Part shown: one piece after another, positions 16,926 to 25,152 of the stretch | Layout: each line of letters begins with the position of its first letter | Numbering within the stretch: position 1 is the stretch's first letter | Assembly (NCBI GenBank): GCA_030684355.1 | Contig: JAUXTN010000255.1 | Coordinates: 1-52,630 of the forward strand | Direction of reading: 5' to 3' | Length of the DNA: 52,630 nucleotides | From: Pseudomonadota bacterium | GTDB lineage: Bacteria; Myxococcota_A; UBA796; SXON01 | Notes under the pieces: model-generated | Told to the model about the DNA's origin: nothing | The model's input: the letters and a program-made list of their open reading frames with translations, nothing else | Database searches by the model: none | Program-made: the position numbers and the translations under genes

Positions 16926-16952
16926 AGGCCGTGCGCTAGCCGGCCTGGCTAC
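16926..16952. repeat. 27-bp dispersed repeat, copy A
   Basis: Starts AGGCCGTGCG and ends CCGGCCTGGCTAC; it matches 33773-33799 at 26 of 27 bases. Contains the inverted repeat TAGCC-GGCCT-GGCTA. Lies 23 nt after the photolyase stop, so it could act as a 3' hairpin for that gene. Confidence 0.55.
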
Positions 16953-17009
16953 GCGAGGTAGCGCCGTAGCCCCGCGCCCGAGGTACCGTACGGCACCCGA
17001 GAGCTGCCC

Positions 17010-18113
17010 ATGTCGACCCCCGCGCGCACCCTCCTCCTCCACCTGCTCCCCGCCGTCGGCCTCGCCGGCTGCGCGATCGGCACCGAGAAGACGACCGCGT
17101 GCATGGAGGTCGAGCTCGACGCCACCTCCTGCGCGGCGGCGGAGGACGTGAACCCCGAGGAACTGTTCGGGAGCTGCGGCGCCACGATCACGAAGATCAC
17201 CGGCGAGGGGACGCTCTCCGAGGGCCAGGTGGGTGACGTGTTCGACACCGCGGGCGGGCAGGTGTGCTGCTACCCCGTGGTGGAGACGCCGAGCACCTGC
17301 GACTACGGCCGGCCCTACCTGGAGAGCGGGGCGCCACGCGTCGCGCCCGTGGGCGGACGGCGACGCGGGGGGTGGGTCGCGAACCTGCGCCCCGACCTCG
17401 CGGGGCTTGACGCGGTGGCGCTCGCCGCGCTCGCCGAGCGGTGGACCGTCGCGGCCCAGGACGAGCACGCGGCGGTCGCGGCGTTCAGTCGCGTTGCGTT
17501 GGAGCTGCTCGCGGTCGGCGCACCCGCGTCGCTGGTGGACGCCACCCACCGCGCGGCCCGCGACGAGGTCCGCCACGCCCGGATGGGCTTTGGCCTGGCC
17601 TCCGCCTACGCCGGCCGGGTCGTGGCGCCCGGGCGCTTCCCCTTCGCGGCGCCCGTGATGCCCTCGGGGGACCTCGTCGCGCTCGCGGCCGCCGCCGCCC
17701 GGGAAGGCTGCGTCGGGGAGACCGTCTCCACGCTGCTCGCGCTCGAAGCCCTGCGCCGCGCCACGGACCCCGCCGCCCGCGGCGTCCTCGCGGCGATCGG
17801 CCGCGACGAGACCCGCCACGCCGCGCTCGCGTGGCGCACGGTCCGCTGGGCGATGCACGCGGGGGGCGCGCCGGTCCGGGCGGCGGTCGCCGAGGTCTTC
17901 GCGCAAGCCGCGCGCGACGGCGTGGATGTGCCCCTCCGCGGCGACTTCGACGATCCCGCCGTCCTCGCGCGCCACGGGCTCCTCGACCGCGCGAGCACCC
18001 GCGCCACCGCGGACGAGGCGCTCCAGCGCGTCATCCTGCCGTGCGCGCGCGGGCTCCTCGACGGGCGGGCCGCCTTCGTCCGGGCCTACGGCGCGGATTC
18101 CCTCGCGGTGTAG
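17010..18113 (+). CDS. Lipoprotein with C-terminal di-iron ferritin-like domain
   Basis: 367 aa; ATG 17010. Signal peptide with LAGC lipobox (C21). Residues 22-105 form a small Cys-rich domain (C31, C41, C56, C86, C87, C97), then a basic linker (GGRRRGG). Residues about 130-365 are all-helical with the classic ferritin-like set E152, E186xxH189, E237 and E267xxH270, i.e. a complete di-iron carboxylate site. A ferritin-like fold on a secreted lipid anchor is unusual; iron oxidation or storage at the cell surface, peroxide removal, or a hydroxylase are possible. Its stop codon abuts the stop of the opposing gene with no base between. Confidence 0.8.
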   Translation: MSTPARTLLLHLLPAVGLAGCAIGTEKTTACMEVELDATSCAAAEDVNPEELFGSCGATITKITGEGTLSEGQVGDVFDTAGGQVCCYPVVETPSTCDYGRPYLESGAPRVAPVGGRRRGGWVANLRPDLAGLDAVALAALAERWTVAAQDEHAAVAAFSRVALELLAVGAPASLVDATHRAARDEVRHARMGFGLASAYAGRVVAPGRFPFAAPVMPSGDLVALAAAAAREGCVGETVSTLLALEALRRATDPAARGVLAAIGRDETRHAALAWRTVRWAMHAGGAPVRAAVAEVFAQAARDGVDVPLRGDFDDPAVLARHGLLDRASTRATADEALQRVILPCARGLLDGRAAFVRAYGADSLAV

Positions 18114-18752
18114 CTACAGGTCCACCACGATGGGCGCCTGCACGGGCTCGTACTCGAGGTCGCAGGAGCACGCGTTCACGAAGACCGTGCCGTCCTGCTC
18201 CTCGCGGCCGTACGCCTCGTGGATGTGCCCGAACACGTGCAGCCGCGGCCGCACCCGCGCGACCGCCGCCCGGAGCTCCTCGCAGCCGACTCGGCTGCCG
18301 TCCCACGTGCGGTCGAGCACGCCGTTGGGAGGGCCGTGGGTGAGCAACACCTCCGTGTCACTTGGGATGCGGTCCCACTTCTCCCGGAGCGGGGCGCCCC
18401 GGTCGAGGTTGAACGCCCAATCGAAGAAGCGCGGTTGCCAGGGGCTTCCCCACACGCGCAGGCCGGCGACGACACACCCCTCGTCTTGCAGGTAGGTCGC
18501 TTGGGTGATCCAACTGCGCGCATCGGGGACGCGCTCGAAGCAGAAGTCGTGGTTGCCCGCGATGACGACCTTGTGCGGATGGGGGAGGCTCCCCAGCCAC
18601 GCGTCGAACGCGCGCACGTCCTCCCGCGAGCCGCGCCGCGTGAGATCGCCGGCGTGCACGAGCACGTCCCCCTCCGGGATGCTGAGCTGGTCGTGCAGCG
18701 TGTGGGTGTCGCTGATGCAGACCACCCGCACCGGGGAGCGCGCGACGCTCAT
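18114..18752 (-). CDS. Calcineurin-like metallophosphoesterase (MPPED-like)
   Basis: 212 aa. Metal-binding motifs in order: CISDTHTLH (DxH), VLVHAGDLTRRG (GDxxxxG), IAGNHDFCFE (GNHD), LLTHGPPNGVLD and VFGHIHEAYG (GHxH). Compact single-domain form like MPPED1/2 proteins; substrate unknown. Its start overlaps the carbonic anhydrase stop (ATGA), so both are translated from one message. Confidence 0.88.
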   Translation of the reverse strand: MSVARSPVRVVCISDTHTLHDQLSIPEGDVLVHAGDLTRRGSREDVRAFDAWLGSLPHPHKVVIAGNHDFCFERVPDARSWITQATYLQDEGCVVAGLRVWGSPWQPRFFDWAFNLDRGAPLREKWDRIPSDTEVLLTHGPPNGVLDRTWDGSRVGCEELRAAVARVRPRLHVFGHIHEAYGREEQDGTVFVNACSCDLEYEPVQAPIVVDL

Positions 18753-19360
18753 GTCGACGACGGCTCGCGGAAGACGCCCGCGTCGTGATCGTAGACGTGC
18801 AGCCCACCCTTGAGGTCATAGACCCACCCGTGCAGGGTCAGGGTCTTCGCGGCGAGCCGGTCGCGGACGCAGGGGTAGCTGGGCAGGTTGGCGAGCTGGT
18901 CGAGGACGTTCTCCTCGACGGCGTCGCGCCACTGCTCTTCGGAGTCGGCCGTCCGCTCGCGGGCGGCGGCGTTCGCGAGGGTCGCCTCCGAGAGCCAGGA
19001 CTTCAGCTCCGGCATGGACGGCGCGACCCCCTCGATCATGGCCTTCACCCCGCCGCAACCGTAGTGGCCGCAGACGACGATGTGGGAGACGTGCAGCGCC
19101 TGGATGGCGTACTCCAGCGCCGCGCCGACCGAGCTGTGCGCGTGGTCGGCCGGCGGCACGAGGTTCGCGACGTTGCGAACCACGAAGAGCTCGCCGGGGG
19201 CGGATGTCGTGAGGAGCTCGGGGATGACCCGGCTGTCGGCGCAGCCGATGTACAGGGTATCGGGCGACTGGTGCTCGGAGGCGAGCTGGTCCAGGAAGGC
19301 CCGGCTATGGGCCACGAATTCGCGGCGGAAGGTCGCGTGACCGACGAGGAGCTTGTGCAT
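18749..19360 (-). CDS. Beta-carbonic anhydrase
   Basis: 203 aa. Zinc enzyme interconverting CO2 and bicarbonate. Ligands C40 (GCADSRV, with D42 and R44), H99 and C102 (CGHYGCGG) are intact. ATG 19360 is preferred because the family N-terminus begins about 35-40 residues before CADSR; a 40-residue upstream extension is Arg/Gly-rich and unlike the family. The start codon overlaps, head to head, the start of the plus-strand gene at 19359. First gene of a two-gene unit with the phosphoesterase. Confidence 0.9.
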   Translation of the reverse strand: MHKLLVGHATFRREFVAHSRAFLDQLASEHQSPDTLYIGCADSRVIPELLTTSAPGELFVVRNVANLVPPADHAHSSVGAALEYAIQALHVSHIVVCGHYGCGGVKAMIEGVAPSMPELKSWLSEATLANAAARERTADSEEQWRDAVEENVLDQLANLPSYPCVRDRLAAKTLTLHGWVYDLKGGLHVYDHDAGVFREPSST

Positions 19361-19766
19361 GCGCGAACGTAAACGGGATCCGGCGGACCCGCAGCCTCCC
19401 GCGGGGCGGAGGACGAGGGAGAACGCGGATCCGGGCCCGCTCCTCCGCGCCCTGAAGTTCACGCGCATCCCCGGGAACACGATCGCGGAGGCCTGCGCCC
19501 GGTACGGGGTGAGCCCCGGGGCCTACCGGGCGGCGAAGCGCGCGCACGGGACGCCGCCCTACACCGACCACGAGCGGCTGCTCACCGCGGTCGCGTGGTT
19601 CGCCGGGCGCGCCGACTGGAAGCAGGTCCTCGGCTTCCTGGAGTGGATCAACGAGGCGCCCGAGTCCGAGGCCGCCGTGCGCGCCGGCCTGGACGCCCTG
19701 GTCGCCGCCGGGACGCTCCACCTCGACGCCCCGGACGTGTGGGCGCTCGCGGCGGACTGGCCGTGA
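19359..19766 (+). CDS. Hypothetical protein with helix-turn-helix-like segment
   Basis: 135 aa from ATG 19359 (TTG 19353 is possible). A GAGGAG motif sits about 7 nt upstream. The first 30 residues are charged and disordered-looking; TIAEACARYGVSPGAYRAAK (about residues 40-60) has the spacing of a helix-turn-helix. The rest is helical (WFAGRADWKQVLGFLEWIN, VRAGLDALVAAGTLHLD). I know no named family. Divergent from carbonic anhydrase with overlapping start codons, so it could act as a local regulator; that is inference. Confidence 0.65.
   Translation: MRERKRDPADPQPPAGRRTRENADPGPLLRALKFTRIPGNTIAEACARYGVSPGAYRAAKRAHGTPPYTDHERLLTAVAWFAGRADWKQVLGFLEWINEAPESEAAVRAGLDALVAAGTLHLDAPDVWALAADWP
19367..19372 (-). 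promoter_or_regulatory. TTACGT element before the carbonic anhydrase gene
   Basis: On the minus strand TTACGT begins 12 nt before ATG 19360, with no Shine-Dalgarno in between. Another candidate leaderless -10. It lies inside the coding part of the opposing gene. Confidence 0.35.
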
Positions 19767-19821
19767 GCTCGCGGAGGCACCGGCGGGCGTGGGAGAACCC
19801 GTCCATCCGCCGCGCAGCCGG

Positions 19822-19827
19822 TTAGCC
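19822..19827 (+). promoter_or_regulatory. TTAGCC element before the DsbA-like gene
   Basis: TTAGCC begins 14 nt before ATG 19836; no Shine-Dalgarno. GTTAGCCGGCC here is shared with the 27-bp repeat copy B. Confidence 0.35.
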
Positions 19828-19835
19828 GGCCGCGC

Positions 19836-20537
19836 ATGTCGCTCGTCCTCGCCCTCCTCGCCTGTATCCAGACCCCGCTCGCGGTGTCCCACCCGGCACC
19901 CGCATCGAGCCCCGCCGCCTACGGGCCCGCGCGGCCGGCACCGGCGCAGGCGAGCGACGCCGTGCTCACGCCGGTCGCGGCCGACATCGCGGTCGACCCC
20001 GGCACGCCCGCCCTCGGCCCCGCGGACGCGGCGGTGGTCGTCGTCACCTACTCCGACTTCGCCTGCCCGTACTGCGCGCACTTCTTCCCGCTGCTCGTGG
20101 CGCTAAGCGGGCGGCGTCCGGACATCCGGTTCGTGTTCGGCAGCTTCCCGCTCGACTCGGACTGCAACGCCATCATCAGCCGGCCCATGCATCGCTACGC
20201 CTGCGAGGCGTCGGTCGCCGCGTCCTGCGCGGACGACCAGGGGAAGTACGTCCAGCTCGCGGCGCTTCTCTACGAGTACCCCGAGCACATCACGCCTCCG
20301 GAGCTCCCCGCCTTCGCCGACCGCGCCGGCCTCGACCGCGCCGCGTTCGACGCCTGCTTCGCGGCTCCGGACGCCCGCGCCGCGCTCACCGCCCACGTGG
20401 ACCGCGCGATCGCGCTCGGCGTCGACGCGACGCCCACGGTGTTCGCGCGCGGCCTCTCGGGGCAGCCGGGGTGGGTGCAGGTCTCCGGCGAGGCCGGGGC
20501 GATGCTGGCCGCGGTGGAGGCGGCGCCCCGGCGGTGA
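19836..20537 (+). CDS. DsbA-like thioredoxin-fold exported protein
   Basis: 233 aa. Lipoprotein-type signal MSLVLALLAC (C10) and a Pro/Ala-rich linker, then a thioredoxin fold with an insert. Active-site CPYC at 77-80 (SDFACPYCAHFF) and a cis-proline loop VDATPTVFARG. This matches the DsbA/DsbG-like Thioredoxin_4 group, which oxidises or isomerises disulfides in the periplasm. Possible clients are the many Cys-rich lipoproteins encoded nearby, though this is inference. Extra cysteines lie in CNAIIS..CEAS..CADD. Confidence 0.85.
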   Translation: MSLVLALLACIQTPLAVSHPAPASSPAAYGPARPAPAQASDAVLTPVAADIAVDPGTPALGPADAAVVVVTYSDFACPYCAHFFPLLVALSGRRPDIRFVFGSFPLDSDCNAIISRPMHRYACEASVAASCADDQGKYVQLAALLYEYPEHITPPELPAFADRAGLDRAAFDACFAAPDARAALTAHVDRAIALGVDATPTVFARGLSGQPGWVQVSGEAGAMLAAVEAAPRR

Positions 20538-20586
20538 GCGGCGCGGCCACCGCCAGAACTACTCATCGTGCAGGGCCGCTCGGCGC

Positions 20587-20763
20587 CTACTTCGCGGGCC
20601 AGCGCCCGTCGCGCCGCCCCGGGCCCCCCTCCTTGCGATCGCCCTCGTAGACGGCCTCCGTGTGGTCCCACTGCTCGAGCAGGGCGCGGCCAGCCATCAC
20701 GGCCCACCCGACGAGCAGGGCCACCCCCACGAGGTACATCGCGAGGAGCGCCCGGCGGCTCAC
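20587..20763 (-). CDS. Small single-pass membrane protein downstream of tdh
   Basis: 58 aa from GTG 20763 to TAG 20587. The reading gives a basic N-terminus (MSRRA), one hydrophobic helix (LLAMYLVGVALLVGWAVMA) and a polar, charged tail ending RRDGRWPAK. It starts 37 nt after the tdh stop on the same strand. Typical of small inner-membrane proteins with N-in topology. Function unknown. It is convergent with the DsbA-like gene. Confidence 0.5.
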   Translation of the reverse strand: MSRRALLAMYLVGVALLVGWAVMAGRALLEQWDHTEAVYEGDRKEGGPGRRDGRWPAK

Positions 20764-20800
20764 GGGCGGCCGAGACCGTCGGTGCGAGCCGACTCGGGGC

Positions 20801-21796
20801 TCACGCCCGCGGAACCCAGCCGAGCTGGGCGAGCAGGTCGTCGGTCATGCCGGCGAGGTCCCAGCGCGGCTGCCAGCCCCAGTCGGTGCGGGCGGGCGCG
20901 TCGTCGAGCGCGCGCGGCCAGGAGTCCAGGATCGCCTGCCGGAAGTCGGGCACGTAGCGCACGTCGAACGGGCCCACGCGCGCGGCCAGCGCCGCGGCGA
21001 TGTCCGCCGCCGAAGGGGACATCGCGGCGACGTTGTAGGTGCGACGGGACAAGCGCGCCGCCGGCGCCTCCGCGAGCTCGATGATCGCGCGGATGGCGTC
21101 GGGCATGTACATGAACGGGATGGTCGTGTCGGGCCGGCAGAAGACCTCGACCTCGCGCTGACCCGCGGCCGCCGCGAAGTACATGAGGTTCGCGAAGTCG
21201 GACGAGCCGCCGCCCGGGGGCGCCGTGTTGAGCAGGCCGGGGAAGCGCAGGCCGCGGAAGTCGACGCCCTGCTTGGCCGCGGCGTACGCCCCGAGGAGCT
21301 CGCCCACGACCTTCGTGATGCCGTACATCGAGGTCGGGAGCATCGGGTAGAGGTCGGGGGTGACCGCGGGGGTCTCCGTCTGGCCCGGGAGCGGGCCGAA
21401 CGCCGCGATGGACGAGGGCACGATGAGCCGCGGCGCCGTGGCCGCCCCGAGCTTGGAGAGCGTGCTCATCACCGTGCGCGTCGTCTCGACGTTCACGCGC
21501 CAGCAGAGGTCAGGGTCCTTCTCGCCGGTCGCCGAGAGCAGCGCCGCGAGGTGGTAGGTCGTGTCGGGGCGCATCTCCCGGATGAGGCCGGTCAGCGCGG
21601 GGGTGTCGAGCACGTCGAGCCGGTGCCAGCGGCGACGGACGCCGTCCTCGCCCATTCCCTTGGTCAGCACGTCCCAACCGGCGGTCTCCTCCGGAGGCAG
21701 CCGGTCGGCGAGCACGACCTCGTGCCCCTGCTCGACCAGGGCCGGGCCCAGCTCCGACCCGATCTGCCCTACTCCGATGACCAGGATTCGCGCCAT
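20801..21796 (-). CDS. tdh: L-threonine 3-dehydrogenase, NAD-dependent (SDR/epimerase type)
   Basis: 331 aa; ATG 21796 with GGAGG 5 nt upstream. Extended SDR fold: GVGQIGSE (8-15), YHLAALLSATGEK, PSSIAAFGP, catalytic YGITK and RFPGLLN. The C-terminal YVPDFRQAILDSWPRALDD and DWGWQPRWDL match the SDR-type threonine dehydrogenases that convert threonine to 2-amino-3-oxobutyrate, rather than sugar epimerases. The glycine-producing partner (2-amino-3-ketobutyrate CoA ligase) is not adjacent. Confidence 0.88.
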   Translation of the reverse strand: MARILVIGVGQIGSELGPALVEQGHEVVLADRLPPEETAGWDVLTKGMGEDGVRRRWHRLDVLDTPALTGLIREMRPDTTYHLAALLSATGEKDPDLCWRVNVETTRTVMSTLSKLGAATAPRLIVPSSIAAFGPLPGQTETPAVTPDLYPMLPTSMYGITKVVGELLGAYAAAKQGVDFRGLRFPGLLNTAPPGGGSSDFANLMYFAAAAGQREVEVFCRPDTTIPFMYMPDAIRAIIELAEAPAARLSRRTYNVAAMSPSAADIAAALAARVGPFDVRYVPDFRQAILDSWPRALDDAPARTDWGWQPRWDLAGMTDDLLAQLGWVPRA

Positions 21797-21846
21797 GAAC
21801 GCCTCCGTGCCGCGCGCCATCCGCTGTGGAGCCGGGCCCCGGCCGT

Positions 21847-22812
21847 CTAGCCGTTCGGACGCGGGCTGACCACGCCTCCGACACAGGTCGGCACGAGGTC
21901 GTAAGAGGATCGGCGGCGCCAGAGCAGCCCGACGGCGAGCGCCCACGCCCAGACGCCTGCCCCATCGCTGGTTTGTGCACATCCGCACCCACCGTCATCT
22001 GCGGGCGGGTCTTCGGGGTCGGTCGGGGCGCCGCCGGTGTCGAGGGCGCCGCCGGTGTCCGACCCGTCCTCCCACGGGTAGGCGATCCCCTCCCCGTCGA
22101 GCACCACGGCCGCCGCGACCGCCTGGAGGTACGCGGCGTCGGGCACCGCCTCGGGGGCGGCGAGCCCCACCGGGGAGCTGCCGGTGACGCTGGCGTAGAC
22201 GACGCACGCGGCGAGGTAGCTGCCGCGCTCCGAGGGGTGGCTGCCGTCCGCCACGTAGAGCCCCGCGAACGGGCTGGTCGGATCGAGCGGATCGAGGCCC
22301 GCGGCCACGAGGTCGTCGTAGACGCGCGCCCAGGCGAGGCCCGCCGGCGCGACCCACGCGGGGGTGCCGTCCTCGGACGCGCGCGCCGCGTAGTCGAGGT
22401 AGCCGGCCGCGAGCGCCGCCTGCATCGTCGGGTAGTCGGGGTACAGCTCGGGGTTCTGCTCGTCGCCGTCGCGCCGACCCCACGTCATCAGGAACAGCGT
22501 CTGCGCGCCCGTCGCCGCCGCGAGGGTGTCGAGCGTCACCGCGGCCTCCTGGCTCGCCACGAGATCCGCCTGGCCCGCGGGGAAGCCCGGGATCTGGCTC
22601 TGATCCTGCAGCACCACCCAGGCCTGCGGCTCGGCGAACGCGAGGCTCCACGCGCTCCCGTCGGTCTCGATCGCCTCCACGTGCTGGGGGAGGCGCCAAC
22701 CGGGCTCGGCGAGCCGCGCGGCGCTCACCTCCTCGCCGGCCGCGGCGAACACGGCCTCCACGGCTTCGTCGAGGGGGCCCTGGAGCGTGTAGGAATTGCC
22801 GAGGAAGAGCAT
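21847..22812 (-). CDS. SGNH-hydrolase-like secreted protein with MYXO-CTERM-like tail
   Basis: 321 aa from ATG 22812. The start MLFLGNSYT is itself block I of an SGNH/GDSL fold (Ser in GNSY, DUF4886-like), and ADGSHPSERGSYLAA supplies the block V Asp/His. No ordinary signal peptide precedes it. The C-terminus has an acidic Gly/Thr linker (GSDTGGALDTGG), then GGCGCAQTSDG, a hydrophobic helix and WRRR, i.e. a MYXO-CTERM-type surface-sorting signal. An extra tail of about 20 residues follows the RRR, which is unusual for this signal. The lack of an N-terminal signal suggests that the true start may be elsewhere or that export is non-standard. Confidence 0.75.
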   Translation of the reverse strand: MLFLGNSYTLQGPLDEAVEAVFAAAGEEVSAARLAEPGWRLPQHVEAIETDGSAWSLAFAEPQAWVVLQDQSQIPGFPAGQADLVASQEAAVTLDTLAAATGAQTLFLMTWGRRDGDEQNPELYPDYPTMQAALAAGYLDYAARASEDGTPAWVAPAGLAWARVYDDLVAAGLDPLDPTSPFAGLYVADGSHPSERGSYLAACVVYASVTGSSPVGLAAPEAVPDAAYLQAVAAAVVLDGEGIAYPWEDGSDTGGALDTGGAPTDPEDPPADDGGCGCAQTSDGAGVWAWALAVGLLWRRRSSYDLVPTCVGGVVSPRPNG

Positions 22813-22850
22813 CGCGCCAGCATGGCCGAGCGTTCGGCGGGTGTCGAGGG

Positions 22851-23771
22851 CTACGTCAGGCGCTCCAGCCAGGAGCCGATCGCGCCGGCGAGCGGCCCGG
22901 CCATCCGCGCGGCGTGCGCGGCGGAGATCCGCATCTCCACGAACGGATCCCAGGGGTCCGCCAACAGGTCGCGCCGCACCTCCACGCAGAGGGTGCGCAG
23001 GGGCCAGTGCGCGGCGTGGTGGAAGCCCCAGGTGCTCGGGTGGAGCGGGTAGGTCTCGCCGTTCGCGACGTGGACCCCGAGCGCCGCGTACCCGGCGTGG
23101 AGATCGTCGAGGAGCGTGGGGTCGACGAGGAGCTCGCCCTCGAGGGAGCGGCCGATCACGTCGACGGGGGGGCGCAGGGGCCAGGAGCCGACGGTCTCGG
23201 GCCGGTAGGCGGCGTGCAGGCTGGCGACGATGTGCTCGTCGACCTCGACGCCCACGGAGCGGGGCGCGTAGGTGTGGAGCAGGAGCGCCGCGCCGCCGGC
23301 GCCACACACGCCGTCGATCGCGGCGCGCGCCGCCACGACGTAGGCCTCGTGCATCTCGCGGAGGAGCTCGAGGTCGCGCGGGTCGCGCACCCAGGGCGGC
23401 ACGCCGGGGGTGACCTTGCCCTCGCGGAAGGCCGCGGCGGGCGCGTCGATGACGCGGTTGCAGTCGATGAACGTCCGCGGGATGCGGCTCTGGAGGATGC
23501 CGACGGCGCGCGTCGGGTGCGCGGCCACGAGCGCCGCGGCGAGGTCGTCCGCCAGCTCGGGCGAGCCGATGTCCGTGTTGACGTGGAAGAAGTCGACGAG
23601 GTCGTCGTCGTAGGTGCCGTGGAGGCGCGCGCGGAGTCGGTCGTAGTCGGCGGTGCGGGTCGCGCCGTGGGGCAGCTCGATCAGGAGATCGGGCGTGCTC
23701 GCGGGGTCGGCCGCCGCGCCGCGGACGAGCCGGACGGTGCAGACGCCGTCGAGGGAAGCGGGCAGGGGCAT
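22851..23771 (-). CDS. N-formylglutamate amidohydrolase-like protein
   Basis: 306 aa, ATG 23771; TACGTC lies 12 nt upstream. Family features: LLIELPHGATR (metal-binding His), IPRTFIDCNRVID, and LLLHTYAPRSVG, resembling HutG/FGase members (VELPHS, SRxxxDxNR, HTY). FGases hydrolyse N-formylglutamate to formate and glutamate in histidine breakdown, but many homologues act on other N-acyl or formyl substrates. No hut genes are nearby. It is followed, after 38 nt, by the SGNH-like gene on the same strand. Confidence 0.75.
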   Translation of the reverse strand: MPLPASLDGVCTVRLVRGAAADPASTPDLLIELPHGATRTADYDRLRARLHGTYDDDLVDFFHVNTDIGSPELADDLAAALVAAHPTRAVGILQSRIPRTFIDCNRVIDAPAAAFREGKVTPGVPPWVRDPRDLELLREMHEAYVVAARAAIDGVCGAGGAALLLHTYAPRSVGVEVDEHIVASLHAAYRPETVGSWPLRPPVDVIGRSLEGELLVDPTLLDDLHAGYAALGVHVANGETYPLHPSTWGFHHAAHWPLRTLCVEVRRDLLADPWDPFVEMRISAAHAARMAGPLAGAIGSWLERLT

Positions 23772-23871
23772 CCCGGGGACGTACCGGGTGCTCGGCGGTT
23801 CGACAAGGCGGGAGGCCCGTCCGCGGCCCCCAGGAGCGGGCCCCGGAGCTCGTCCTCTATGGTGACACGCC

Positions 23872-25152
23872 CTATTGTATCGCCCCGAGGATCGGCTCGG
23901 CCGAGGTGTAGAGCCCGGGATCCACGTCCGCCATCGCGAGCAGCGTGGCCCCGAGGTGCGCGGCGGTCAGCGCGGTGCCGCCGCCGTCGAGCTCGCCGGT
24001 CGCGAGGTCGGTCGGCGCGCCGAGGAGGCTGTCGTCGTAGCCGCCGACGACGCGGCCGCCCGCCACCCCCGCGCCGAGGAGCATCGCGGAGGTGTAGGTC
24101 CAGTGGTCCTTGCCGCCCGTGCCGTTGAGCTTCGGCGTCCGCCCCATCTCCGAGAGCACCACGACCGTGACCTCGTCGGAGAGCCGCCCTCCGCCGGGCC
24201 CCGTGCGTGCATCGAGCTCCGTCACGAGCGCGGCGAGATCGCGGAACAGGAGCTCGAAGTTCGTGGACTGGAGCTCGATGTCGGAGTGGGTGTCCCAGCC
24301 GAGGTCGCAGAAGCCGCCGTGCTGGACGATGGCGGACCGGGAGTACCCGCGCTCCAGGCACGCGAGCGCCGGTCCCAGGGTGTCCGATACATCGATACAT
24401 GCCTCCGATGTATCGGGGACCAGGTCGACCTCGCCGGAGATGGCCTGCACCAGCGCCGCCTGGTCGAGCGCCGCGCCGTAGGCGTCGAGGAAGGTCCGCG
24501 CGCGCCCGGCCGTCGCGGAGGGCGTGAGCGCCTCGACCCGCGCCCGCACCCGCGCCGCCACGAGGTCGTTGACGGAGGCCGGGAGGCCCACGAGCGGCAC
24601 GTCCGCGCGCTCGAAGACGGTCCCGTCGAGGAGCTCGCCGAGCTGGCCGCTCGATCCGACCCGCACCGCGGCGCTGCCGAACGTCGAGGTGTAGGAGGGC
24701 CCCGAGAGGACGAGGTGCGGGAGCAGGTAGGTCCCGGTCGCGGCGGCGGCGATGGAGGGCCAGTCGTCGGCGTCCGCCCCGCTCGAGCCCGTGAACAGGA
24801 TGCGCCGGCACCGCTCGTGTGTCACGGAGCGTACCTCCAGGCCGTTGAGGACACAGGTACGGTCGGCGTACGCCCCGAGGAACGACCGGACCGCGGGCCG
24901 GTTGGCGGCGTCCACGAAGTCGATGCCACCGACGTTCGCCGCCACGGAGCCCGCGGCCATGTCGACCGTGTCGAGCCCGAACTTGGGCGCGAACACCACC
25001 GTCGGATCCCACCCCCCGACGCAATACACGAACAGGAACTTCCGATGTATCACCGGCGGCGCGGCGAGGCTCCGGCGCGGGAGGAGCAGGCCGCCGAGGG
25101 CCCCGCCCAGCGCCAGGGCCCCGAGCGAGGCGAACGCGCGGCGCGAGACCAT
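23872..25152 (-). CDS. DUF1501-family protein with Tat signal
   Basis: 426 aa from ATG 25152. Starts MVSRRAFASLGALALGG, a twin-arginine signal, cleaved near SLAAPP. RKFLFVYCVGGWDPT, CDLGWDTHS and VVLSEMGRTPKLNGTGGKDHW are the recognised DUF1501 signatures, an alkaline-phosphatase/sulfatase-like fold found next to haem DUF1549/1553/1800 proteins in Planctomycetes and Myxococcota. Biochemical role unknown. It is coupled to the upstream haem lipoprotein by a 1-nt TGATG overlap. The gene contains three copies of an AT-rich octamer (see 24385-25225). Confidence 0.85.
   Translation of the reverse strand: MVSRRAFASLGALALGGALGGLLLPRRSLAAPPVIHRKFLFVYCVGGWDPTVVFAPKFGLDTVDMAAGSVAANVGGIDFVDAANRPAVRSFLGAYADRTCVLNGLEVRSVTHERCRRILFTGSSGADADDWPSIAAAATGTYLLPHLVLSGPSYTSTFGSAAVRVGSSGQLGELLDGTVFERADVPLVGLPASVNDLVAARVRARVEALTPSATAGRARTFLDAYGAALDQAALVQAISGEVDLVPDTSEACIDVSDTLGPALACLERGYSRSAIVQHGGFCDLGWDTHSDIELQSTNFELLFRDLAALVTELDARTGPGGGRLSDEVTVVVLSEMGRTPKLNGTGGKDHWTYTSAMLLGAGVAGGRVVGGYDDSLLGAPTDLATGELDGGGTALTAAHLGATLLAMADVDPGLYTSAEPILGAIQ

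Noticed and set aside
20538..20586. Terminator between the DsbA-like and small membrane protein genes
   Set aside because: No stem longer than a few base pairs could be found by eye.
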